64,000 nucleotides of DNA from Acanthaster planci (lineage: Eukaryota > Echinodermata > Asteroidea > Valvatida > Acanthasteridae). Position numbers and translations under genes: made by a program. The stretch is from contig NW_019091356.1 in assembly GCF_001949145.1 (NCBI RefSeq), forward strand, positions 126,001 to 190,000. Reading direction: 5' to 3'. Positions 49,009 to 64,000 of the stretch are shown here, piece after piece. Under the pieces are notes generated by a model. The model did no database searches. It had not been told where the DNA came from and saw nothing but the letters and a program-made list of their open reading frames with translations. How positions within the stretch are numbered: the first letter of the stretch is position 1; each line of letters opens with the position of its first letter.

Positions 49009-49271
49009 GCCGTTTACACACGGACGTATATAATAAAATCTGGACTCGTAATGCCCTTAATCAGCTTATTGAGTCATTGAATCCACTCGCGGCCATTTTA
49101 CTGAGCCGAAAACAAAACTTTCCTGGCAATGCCCGCCTATGTTCTTCCTGGCGTCAATAGTGACCTACGCTTTTACATTCGGCTCGGTAAAATGGCCGCT
49201 GGTTGGCTTCTTTTTCATACAAAGGAGTTGCAAGTCCAATGTTTTTATATACGTCCGTGCGTTTACATGGC
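49009..49271. mobile_element. MITE-like hairpin element with nested inverted arms
   Basis: The outer left arm 49009-49035 (GCCGTTTACACACGGACGTA...) pairs with 49241-49271 (TACGTCCGTGCGTTTACATGG). The inner arm 49089-49110 (GCGGCCATTTTACTGAGCCG) pairs with 49178-49199 with one mismatch. No ORF is present, so it is a non-autonomous foldback element of about 260 bases. Confidence 0.7.
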
Positions 49272-52200
49272 ACCATGGAAACGGAAGTTAACGCGCAACT
49301 TCAGCGATCGTCCAATGGAAGCCTGAAAATCGTGGCGCGTCTACCTTTGTGACGAAGTCACTTACAAACCGGATAGACCAATCCGGATCGACGCCATAAC
49401 AACGGTGGCGTCGCACTCACACGCATATTTTTCAGCTTCACGCGAGCGTGCACTTGGCAAACCACGATATCAGATTGGTCAAAGACAAAGAGGCGCGCGA
49501 ACCACCTGTCCACGAGCGTTGCACCACCGCAGTAAAGGCTTCTTATTCTATATAGACCCATTGCGGGAGTGGTCAATGCCTAATTCATTCAGTAATTCCA
49601 TAACACATTTCCTCTATGATGAAGGTGAAGATTAAGTATAGAATGTAATAATTTTCATCACACGACCGACACTGCATTAAAAACAAACAAACACAACTTA
49701 TGACAGAGAAAATGAACAGTTCAATTTCCACAAATAATTTCCCGCCCTTTAATCACGGTCATATTTTATTTGTATTTTATTTACTCTTCGGGTTGACAGA
49801 CTTTATACTCTCAGACACTTTTACCCTGTATTTTTTAAAGGAATCAAACCTTTCGTACACACCTTTTTCTTCATTGCATGAAGTGACAATGACCTAATGT
49901 AACCACAAATTCTAGAATCCAAACAAACTAGAGAATACCCACAAAAGTTCCTCGTTCCGCTGTGTGAAATATTAGAACTGAGATGGCTCTTATAGTGTCT
50001 CTCGGCAAGAAGGGCTCCCTCTGTCGACAAGTTCTTTGTTTGCTTTCCCATCGATGTAGTACACAAAGAAACGAGCTTGGCCACAGGCCAAATCATTGTC
50101 CGTTCAATATTGTTAGTCCTATGGGCGCTACAGCATGGAGTAGGACACTAATAATTATCGTTGAGGTAATTAAGAAATTAAAATGTCAACAAAAAACTGC
50201 TATATATAATGCGATGCTTCTTATATTTTTCATTTTAAAAGCAATTTTTCAACTGTTTAATTCATGCATGCTATACATGGCCAATATATTAAATTATTTA
50301 AAAGAATAAACACATTTTGTAATGACTATACTAGATACATAATTAAATGCAAACTTTTGTTAGATACAACACCATTGCACTCAAACGCAATACTATATGT
50401 ACAGAATAGACTTTACAACTAATACAGATATCTTTCTATGTTTGTATGGAAACATTACGTAAAATATGAAATGCGTTGTATTATTTCAACTTCTAGGTGA
50501 TACATTGAGTGGTCCTTTAGATTATGTCAACCAGACTCCTATTTTCTCTAAACTCCTATTTTGTTCACTTGGTTTCAAGGAGACGTCTTGGCCCAAAACT
50601 CTAAGATCACGCATTCCCATCCAAAAATATACTACACATTCATATCACAGGCTAACATTTTGTTATTTGAACGTTTTTCAACGGAGACGTAGCTATGCCG
50701 GCGTACTTTTCCTTTCGTTCAACAATGCAACTTTCTGGTTTCCTGTACTGAAATTATGATTCAAAGGCCTAACTTGCGGCAACCCTACATGTGTTCGCAA
50801 GTTTCCATGTTAAGAAAGCAAAGCTGATGTCATTTCACCTACCCGATTAAAATCACGCAGGGTGTAGTGAATCATTTTGAAAAACGTTAACTATCATAAT
50901 AATGCAACGTTCAAGACCTGTGGCGCAAATACGTATCACACAAAAAGCCGATACGCCAACGAAAAGCAACATAAAACAACTACTCCTACTTCGAATACTT
51001 CACGCAAACCAGTGTTTCTATCTAGAATCAGTTTTGTGATACTCTTTGGTTTTGGCAACGATAAGTCGACCACTTTCCGGAAACTGCCATTCTCCTGTTT
51101 TTCACAGACATGTATGTCAAACATCTATAGTGTTTTTTGATCGTAGAAGAGCAATTAACGAAACTAAATTTACAAATGACACTACGCAAATCCAGATGTA
51201 CTAGGAACAATTCATAGATGTATAGGCTGACATCTGCTTATATGAATATCAAATCTACCTATATCCAAAAACACAGGTACAATATTAAGTACTGTTTACG
51301 TGGTTATAGTGCGAAAAGATTAAGTATTGCTTTCATGTTTTAAAACGATATTTACATACACAGTGACAATTCCATTATATATTTCTCAACGCGATACCTT
51401 GGTCACACATTTCCACTATTTTCTCTCAAATATTTGTGTATGGGGTTACAAAATTTGTATTGGAAAACCATTTTTAAAAAGAACTTTCTTGCAAAATATT
51501 ACAGAAAAAACGTTCAGGTGCAACTCTATCTGCTAGTTGTAAGTGGATTCGTATTAAGATCTAAATGTATTTGCCGCTTCAAAGTTTAAATTTCAGAGAG
51601 AAGAATTAATGCATCTTTCAATTTGGGGGCTAGAGATGTTTTAAACAAACAAAATATTCCTCACTCGGGGGAACTGGAAGCAACATAACCGTAAATGCAA
51701 ATGCACACATGTAGGTTAAGTGATGGGTATGCTTTTAAAAGTTAAAACAAACGACACTTATTTGCAATACAAAGCGAAAAATGCCATCCGTGCGCTGTCT
51801 CTTATAACAAAATCCAGTCATTTGCAAACATTTTTTTAGTAGAGATTGAACCCAGGTATGAAATCTACATTTGCTTGTGCTTGGGGATTATACTGCCAAA
51901 TTACCGTCCATTTTGTATCGTGAAATGATGGATTGAAGAACGACCGAACTTATTTTAACAATTAAGATGCACAACATAAAGCAATGCTACGATAATCCAC
52001 GCAATATCAATTCTAGACGGTGTCTGCCCATCTTTGGTTATAAACAAGATGCGCGGAGTGATACTAGAAGAGAATAATCACCTGTTCAGATTACTTCAAA
52101 TGGTTAAACAATAAAAAGTAGTAATGGAGACACCACAGTTCACAGTGCGGCATTCATCTTTTGGCTTTTTGTCGAGTAGTGCATAAATGTAGACAACGTT

Positions 52201-55200
52201 TGACACGTTTCAAAGGGCTTTTTATCAATTAAACAAAACAAAAATTGTGAAGTTCATAAAATTTGATGACGTTGAAGCCAATCTCAGTTCGTTACGGATA
52301 GCCACTGATTCAATATATAAACATATTATTACAAAATATTTTTCAAAATTCCTTATTTCTGTTAAGAAACGTAACTAAGGCGGGTTCATATGCAAACACG
52401 AAAGCAAAACTGTAACATCAATCAAATATTCGTACTGCGAATGGTCAAGCATTAATCACGTTTCAACTAAAACGCATCGCACAGGTAATATTTCTTGATG
52501 TTAACTTGGCTTCGCTTTCGCGTTCACCTGAAGTATGAACAGGCCTCCAGGAGGTTAACAAATCACTAACATTTCAACAGAATTTATATTGGGGACTTTA
52601 CACTGTGAGTTGAGTTTAACTTCCAAATGCAACAGCTGGGAAGGTTGTTGAAAAAATCGAAATATCTCGTCCATCTTTATTAGCGATGAACTCTAAAGAT
52701 TTAGTTCACGGTATAGTATTTGCATAGCAGATTTACAGGACAGCACAAACGTCCTGTGAAGACGACAAATACTCAAGACATCGTTCACAAGAAATAGTAG
52801 CTTTACAGAAACGTCATTTTGTATGCACCTTGACCATGCTTACCAAATCTCTCAGATATTCCTTTATGTTATATAGTTCATAGTTCTTGGGATTTTTTGG
52901 CAAACAAAGTTTTACGTTAGGAAGTTGCTAGTATATGCGACAAGCTGTGTAAGCTTGCCATTAAAAATGCATCGTACGTACTGGAAGTTGTACAGTACCA
53001 AACAAAATACAGTGTCATTTGATTTTTCTCTAAGTTCAATGAAATGCCATGGTGTCTCATTTCACTAGTTGTTCACACAGAAAAGCAATACTAGGCCACA
53101 TTAGCACCAGCGGAACTGTCAAATTTACAATGAATTGTAAAGTAAACGCCACACCAATGACGATGCGGTGTACAACTCAGTACACGCACAAATCTAGTTA
53201 TAGTTTAGCAGGAAATGTTACCCTATCGCTATATACCCGTATCCTAAACTCTTGGGAAAAAATTACGGTACACCAGCACTATTACGTGGCCATACCACAC
53301 TCGTCACAAACACGACTGATTTCCAAGACGTGGTACATTTTTATTTTATTGCCTGGAGAGCAAAGTACATGTAGTCCATAAACCGGCTGGATATATCGAA
53401 AATTTTCCATGTCTCTATGATTCATACAATTATCGTTCCGTCGTTTTCACTGAACTTTTTTGTCCAGACAAAGCATTTGGTATTCACGAATGATCTCAGC
53501 TTTTCTATTAAATTTCAACGCGGAATCGACGGTTTTTGAACGTAGATGGTTTCCTGTGCCGTTTAAAATAACATACGGATATTTTCCTGACTTTTAATTA
53601 GAAACATCTAAAATGTTAATTCTTAAACTGTGAGTTCAATTAAAATTCTTTTGAAAACAGAAAGACCGGTTAAGCACATTCTCTATGATTGATGTCTTTG
53701 ATACTGCGTGACACACAAATCAAAATTAATTTAAGTACACAATGTTTAACGTCTTACAAATTACTACTGACCCAAGTCCCGATTGCAGGACTTCTCCGGT
53801 TGATCACAATGGAGAATTGTGTCCTCTGAAATTCTGTACAAACAAGAATACATACCGCTGCATAATGCTTATTGCGCTTGGAGAAATTGGACGGATTCTC
53901 TCCACCAATCAGAATGCAGGAAGACCGGTGATTTCTGACGATATTCTGTAGCCAAAGACGAGGAAAGTCAAAAAGACAAAACTTCCTTTAAGAACCAACA
54001 TGCAATCTCAAAGCTACAAAGTTTCATTCACAGTATTGAAGTTCTTCAATTAATGAAAAATATGAGTAAAATGTACTTGCTTGAAGATGATAACCTCAGC
54101 AATTGTAAATAATTTGTGCTCTACAGTCACCAATAGGCCAATTCTTATTGGTGCGTAAAACGCAGTACAATACCAAGTTGACGTGTAGATATCTTCACGA
54201 GATATCAATTTGCTCTACATAGAACAATGAGTTTTATTAACAGGTAACACAGAAAATGTCTTTAAAAAAACGCGGAAACAGGGCACGGAAACGTAAACTG
54301 GGAAGTTAAAGGTAAGTTTTTACCACTTTCTCTATTCGCCATTCTAAGCAGCCACAATATTTTGCAACCAGTTAACAAACTCAATCACTTTTTCTCGAAA
54401 TACAAAAGCCCTATTTGGTTGACTTCAGCCCAGATTGCTCTCAATAATCTGGACCACAATCGATAAAAAGTAACATCAATTAACAGCATTTTATTAAGTA
54501 TCAACTATTTATGCAACTAACGGAGCTCACAGATTGAGACCCTGAATCCTTTGCATTGTTGTGTGCAGCTCTTTTATTCACACATCGATGTACACAGTAA
54601 AGCATGCTTTTTAAAACGAGCTTAATCTAGACTAAGATTGTCCAGTTTACCAGTAAGTTTAACTGTAAAGTGTGAACCTAACTGCACTATAAATATGCTA
54701 GTTTAAAGCATCCCAAGATATCGCCTGCACTACGATGGTTATTTTTATATCGAGTCAAGGGAAAATAAAAACACGAGTCAGTAAATACAGAAATTGTTAA
54801 GTCAGTTACCAATTCCTAATGTGTAAGCCAAAGTCGTTTCCTTTACTAAACTAAAACTAATTGTTGTTTAAACAAATGTGTTTATTGCATTTTATGTTCG
54901 TTGTACAGAAATTAATACTTGGTATGTGCTAAAATATCCCCGTCACTAGAACGAACGACTGAGTACACAAGAAAAAATTGCTTTCGACTTTGGACAGGAT
55001 ATGTCTACATGGTCAGATGAAAATGTGTAACTTATACAGATTTGACTATACTGTGCTAGACTTTGAGTGTACTTAAAATCATAGAGCAAGGACCCATGTT
55101 AAAACATGACCAGGTCAACAGAAATAATTGAAACTACAACGTACATACTGGTCTCTTCACGTATCTTGATGAGATGCAAACAACCCTTCGGGTGATTATT

Positions 55201-58200
55201 TACTGATTGGGTATCCCGACACCCAATCCCTCCAAGCTCCCCCCCCCCGGAATACCATTCTGGAAGACGTTACACATAACCACGTGATGAAGCACATCCA
55301 TGATGTCATCCACTTGGCGCTAGATTCACTACATCACTAGACCAATATGACATTTACAAATGTTACTTGGTTTTATGTAATACTGTCACAGATGTTACAT
55401 AAGTTACATTAATTTTAAGCTAATATGATACACATAATTGTGCTAAAAATGGTTAATAAGTGCTACACAAGGAAGAATAAATATCATTTGTTAAAATAGC
55501 AAACCTAGAAAATCAAAGCTGGGGTTTCGTAGGCTGCAGACGGACTGGACACCGGTAGGAAAGTCCTCTATCGTCCAATATCAGCAAGATGCATTTCATT
55601 GTTACTTCCATTATGTTATTAAGGGTAAGCAATATAATTCAACATGAATTTAATAAGAACCAAAACGATGATCAGCGACACAAATAAACACCAACACTTA
55701 CGAGGCTAAGTACAATGGAATCAACATCTGTGAATTTGGACCAATGAATACACAGCTATATACATGACTTGTAGCGATGCTTAAATTACACAACCAAAAA
55801 AGCTTATCTGAAGAATCTTAATGTTCACTACTGTTGATTTACAGCACTTTACGTGTTTAAGTAGCTTTGAACTGGCCCAACATAATTTACATACAATGTC
55901 CGTTTGAACAAAATTGCCAAATAAAATGCTCCACATGTTCTTACAAGTACGCCTCCGTTAGATGCCAAGCTGTGGTAACTGCACGTATATAAAGGATAGG
56001 CCTAATGTGACTAGGTAAAGCTGCAAGATTCGATTATTGTCTGTTCTAAGGCCGAAGTACAAATTTCACTGGTCTCAGAAGAGTCGCATTTTAGGGTTGT
56101 CTACTACCACATTTCAGATGTACGGATCAATACACTAGTTATTTTGAGGTAGGCGCGCAACTTGTTCAAAGACAGAACAAGTTGACGATGCCAACAAGTG
56201 TCGCAGATTGCTGTAGTAGAATCAACTCCCACATTTCTTTGTACGAATCACTCCTGTACATGCTTGTCACTGGGCTATACAAAACAGTGTCCCGCAGAGT
56301 TTATCCAGTTATCGAAAAACAGCGTTAGCGAAGCAATATTTCAATATATTTAAATTACAGATTCCTTTTCACCTGAAACAATCTCTGGCAATCAAAATGT
56401 CCCTGTCTTTTACTCACTACCCGACACCAATAAATTAAACACGAAATTGGTTCACCCTGCATAACTTGTACACAATCACTGTACGCAAAATAAATCTGTG
56501 AACCTCTTCGTGCTAGACCGAGTTGATTGCCATAATTACATACAATTCAAGCGCACTCAAAACACTCGCTAAGCTGAAATTGTATTTGGCCCAGATAGCC
56601 ACCCAACTATAAAGTGATATGGAAGTGAATGAAAACGGAAGAATAATTGACAAAAGTAACATCTCTCAGATTTCTTAAAATGTTAAATACATTTTCTAAT
56701 ACAAGGGGTCTGAAAATTTGTTGATTTCTCACCGTGAAATGATAATAAAAATATTACAAGTTACCTTTTACTTTATTTTAAAATTATTTTTGTTAGTGGC
56801 AACGCCTTATCTTTAGGCGAAAGAATTTAGGAAGATAACTGAAACATATAACCTCACAGACAATGGCACAAGAAACACAACACATCAAACAGCGAGTTAT
56901 GATACAGAAATATAAATTAGCTCTGCCAATCTATTCATGGTAAAACTATTGAAATGCCAATTTTGGAAGTGGATCAATGGAAATGCTGTTACCATGTGAC
57001 ATGTCAAGTCACTTTCCTGAATTACTAAGCTATTCTTATTGAAAATGTTCATAACATTCTCTCTACACAAAATCAACGCGTGTCCAGATGCATGAACTAC
57101 ATGTTGAATTAAAAACCACCTGATACACAACAACTATGGAGTTTTTTTTTTAATTAAGCATATCATTTCCCAAAGAGAAGCTGTCATTCGTGTATTTCAA
57201 AACACTGCGAAGTTAACTCCTCGAAATTAAAAAAAACAAACAAATTTACACCCAGGCAGTCGAACCAAATTCCTATTTACGGTTACATCGCAGTGAACTG
57301 TGTCTTATACACACTGTCGTTAGTCTCGCTGTGATTAAGCAATCTTCAAATGAATATTGCCACTCAATGATGTTGCCGATGAAACCAATCAAAATGTTAA
57401 TCAGTGCATGCTATCTTCCCATTTCCATCTAACTTCGTGAAGCTAACAAAAACGGGCAATATAACCCAATGCTGTATATTACTAGATAACATGTAAAACT
57501 ATGGGCAGAAGTCTTCCAAAACTAATGACCTCTAAAACAAATATTGATATAAATGAATACGAGGCACAGACAAAAACTGCAATCACTTGTCAAAATAAGG
57601 ATGAAAACGACCATGCATGCAAAGGCAGAAGCCTTTTCAGTAAGCCTACTTGTAAAGACAGATAGCACGGTATCAAATCAAACCAATGCTGTTACGGTGT
57701 AACTCTACAGCTAACATTCATGCAACTTAAACACAACTGGATTCAAAATGACAACCAACTACAAATCATTCATTACATGCTAAGTAGGCTATATATCCGT
57801 TATGTTTTATGGATATTATCGCACCAAATCGTTTCTTTTTACAGCCTTACCTCTGCTGAATTTATACATAATTATGTCAAAAAAGTGGAAGATACCTTTG
57901 TTTCTACAGTCATGCCCCAAAATTTACATGTACCATACTACATTTCCAATACAAACTTCAACAATACTTGGCACACACCCCTAGTAAGCACACATGAGTC
58001 TTAATACGCAAGTCTGGAGTAAATTATTAATTTGGTGTGTTTCAACATTTGTGAAGAATGTCTGTGACCTTTGACATTATGGACGGAGGAAATTAAACCC
58101 TTCTACGACACGGTCTCATCTTTTAAGTGCTATTCAAAAGTTAACCTGAACACGATATCGAGCCAAATTACATCTCATTTGGAGCCTCTTTGATACACTG

Positions 58201-60195
58201 GAAGATTAACTATGGATTAGAATACTAAAATATGAATACCAAGATGCCAAAATAAACCCAAAAACTCAAGGGGAAAAGGGTGGAAATAAATTACAACTAT
58301 TTCTACATGATGAATCTGCGTGGTATAATACAGCAGCCATGCTTCTGTCACAGACTGTACACATCCACACACTACATAACATGCTGCAAAGAGACATCTG
58401 CAGGATCATGGCAAATATATGTAAGCGATGTAATGAGGATGTCAGCAAGTGGAAACTAATGTGATTTCGCTGGTTCACTCTCTTTTTCACTTTGCAAACA
58501 TGCATTCAAAAATAGGTTATAGTCCCCTTACAAATGACTGAACAAAGTCAACAATCAGAAAATCATTTTCAGTCTGATTTTTGTGTTGCTATTGTAATTT
58601 TAGTATACTACAAAGACTGAGATTAATCTCAAATCTAAATTAATACTAGCAACTTTCAAAACAATATCCATAGCTAGACTGTGGTATTCCACATGCCAAA
58701 AGCTCAGCCTAGTTAGAAAAACCTATCTATGAAACAAAAGTTGCTTTTCCTTGATTTCCTACCTTTCTAAGACAGAAAGTCTACCATCTAAATTCTCACC
58801 TGGTTCATGCCAAGTGACAAGACCATTTCATACGGTTAAATATCACACATAAGCTGTATTAATATTTTACTTAAAGCAAGCAACTGTCAGGAGTCTCACC
58901 AAAGACAGACTAAACCAAGACACAACACTCAACTTCTTCCTGAATTTTCAAATATGCTAAAACTTGTCCCTCAACCACTACAGAAAAAACATCATTCAAC
59001 GTGTATTAGGACAGTCAGTAGAACTTTTTATAACATTGTCACAAACAGCATTTTCTCAATGCATTTGTTAGCCTAAATGTTGATTTTATTTTGCTAAGAA
59101 GAACCAAGTGGAAGACTTGATTTGGTCAACATCACATTTTCACTTTCAAAGCTTCAAAGTTTTACATGAATCCTCAAAGCAACATGTACTGCATCCACTT
59201 ACAACCATTCACACAGCAATGAAGCAAAATCAAAACTGAGAAACTGATTTTCTGATTGTGTTCTAACAAGATAAACTCTGCATTTATGATTCAAATGAGT
59301 GTCAAGAACAAGATTTCCTTTTTTAAGATGAATTTCACTTCAGCAAATTAAATCTTAGAGTTCCTATGAAATTGAATCTCACAAACCTACCTTGGTGACA
59401 TCAGTAACCTCACTATTAGGTCATCATCATCTAGTCACAATGTAATAAGTTCTATCTCAACCAAAGTCCAATGAAAAAACATTTAATCATACTGATGCAC
59501 CGTCCCAGTATATAAAGACAAATTTAATTTTAATAGCAGTTCTTTAAAAAGTTGTTTTATGTAAGGCAGCTCCTTCCCTTCCCCTCCAAAAAAAAAATCA
59601 TTACGAAAGTTTGGATTTTTCTTTACTAGCAAGACACTTCAAAGTAACTGACAAACAGAAGGCTCCATGGCACCCTAGTGACAAAACTTCTGTTCATCCA
59701 CACTATATCAGAGTGCAAAGATGTGCAGTGGTGTACTTATTTCCAGTCAAAGTGTAAGTCTGTTACTGACTCACTGCTCCTTTTGTGCACCTACCAATTA
59801 TAACATGAAAATTTGATATGAATGCAATGTTAAATGCCCAGATGAACTTCGCCTTTGTGTCATGTACAACACATCCGTCTGTAACACACCATGTTTTCTA
59901 TACCAGCCAAAACAATATTCTAAGATGATGAAACAAATTGTCAAAGTAACCCCCACGCCCCCAACTTAATTCAAGACACTCGGACCAATGCTCGACATGG
60001 AAGTGCAATGTGAAACATCAATGTCGTCAAAAATGAAAAACTAAAGAAAATGCAAGCTTAACAAAGGCTTGTTTTCATAGTTATTCAAATAAAATAAAGT
60101 GCCAAAGTTGATGATGATCCCTTCATTAAAACAAAACAAAGAAAAAATAGCGTGAACCAGCGAAAAACAATAACAAAAAAACGTGCAGTGTGGAG
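49272..60195. other. Long AT-rich, ORF-poor region downstream of the PCBP-like gene
   Basis: Nearly 11 kb without a supported exon. The first 300 bases are CG-richer. From about 53.9 to 60.2 kb even chance ORFs are rare, because stops are dense in all frames. It lies directly 3' of the minus-strand PCBP-like gene, so part of it is probably a long 3' UTR. Several TTTATT strings (minus-strand AATAAA) occur, for example near 59.09 kb, but none can be chosen as the real end. No tRNA, rRNA or snRNA was recognised. Confidence 0.45.
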
Positions 60196-63440
<3,245 letters not shown>

Positions 63441-64000
63441 CTGTAAATTAATGGAAGAACTAGCTGTAGTTAGGAGAAGCATGGAAGACGACATTCCTTT
63501 TAATGAGAAATTGATAATGAATAAAACAAATGACTTAAATATGACTTCAGATGGTCACAAAATCAACTGGCAATATAAACTTATTACTTATTAGTCACAT
63601 CTTTAGTTATGCATGAACTAAAACCGTGAAAGTTAACACGAGTGCAGTGCTTAACACTCCATAGTAGTTATTCTTCTGTGCATTTACACATGGATTACTT
63701 GTGACCTGCAGGAAAGTCCAAAGCAAACTTCACTTTTATCAGAGTTGGCTTCATGTTTTGTAAGTCTCACTTGAACTAAAAGAACTGTGTAAGTATAACA
63801 TTTCAACGCAAGACTAAATAAGGAACAGTTAAATGAATATTTATTTCAAGCAACAGACGGATGTCTTATGAATAACCATCCAAACATAAGCAGGTTGTCT
63901 GTGCAAAAACACAAACTTTTTGACTAATAAAGGCCACTCATATTTTCATTTCTTTCTCAGCTCAAGTTCAGACAATAAAAGCTCTCTGCCTCTTCGATAA
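63441..64000. other. Probable intron of the PCBP-like gene
   Basis: This lies upstream of the KH3 exon on the minus strand. I see no exon with KH motifs here, so it is presumably intron up to the window edge. Confidence 0.4.

Overview
Organism and style. This is nuclear DNA of an invertebrate animal. Every gene recognised is split by short GT-AG introns, the families are animal ones (molybdenum cofactor sulfurase, SLC5 sodium symporters, PCBP-type KH protein, ZNF830, a PI15/CRISP-like CAP protein), and the AT-rich non-coding DNA carries many foldback elements and a non-LTR retroelement relic. ACATGTAC-type palindromes and a 12-base N gap suggest a draft assembly of a marine invertebrate (cephalochordate, hemichordate, cnidarian or similar). 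The species cannot be fixed from the sequence.

Layout. 118-998 (+) holds the last three exons of a ZNF830/CCDC16-like gene. 2092-10061 (-) is a complete 13-exon molybdenum cofactor sulfurase (MOCOS), tail-to-tail with ZNF830. 10.1-15.5 kb is non-coding, with a 61-bp direct repeat that carries a splice donor. 15747-41169 (+) is a tandem cluster of SLC5A8/SMCT-like transporters: copy A is complete (15 exons, 614 aa), copy B keeps only exons 1-4, and copy C is complete (15 exons, 618 aa). A 4-exon CAP-domain gene lies on the minus strand between A and B (25653-27684). 41.2-49.6 kb is repeat-rich: a large inverted repeat with a hammerhead-like core, a dead LINE reverse transcriptase, an orphan C-terminal exon, a GC-rich minisatellite and a hairpin MITE. 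49.6-60.2 kb is AT-rich and nearly ORF-free. 60196-63440 (-) is the 3' part of a PCBP-like gene (third KH domain plus C-terminal tail).

How the parts relate. MOCOS sulfurates the molybdenum cofactor of xanthine dehydrogenase and aldehyde oxidase. The SLC5 cluster encodes plasma-membrane sodium-coupled carrier proteins, probably for monocarboxylates or related anions. All three SLC5 copies share exon lengths and phases (A and C throughout, B for exons 1-4) and a conserved block before the ATG, so they arose by tandem duplication. B is clearly a later copy of A, because intron sequence is also shared. B's exon 4 ends in phase 0 and could splice onto exon 5 of C, giving a hypothetical alternative N-terminal cassette. 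The other genes have no evident functional link to the cluster. I found no clear evidence of a wholly new system; the most interesting items are the B cassette, the hammerhead-like inverted repeat and the duplicated donor near the MOCOS 5' end.
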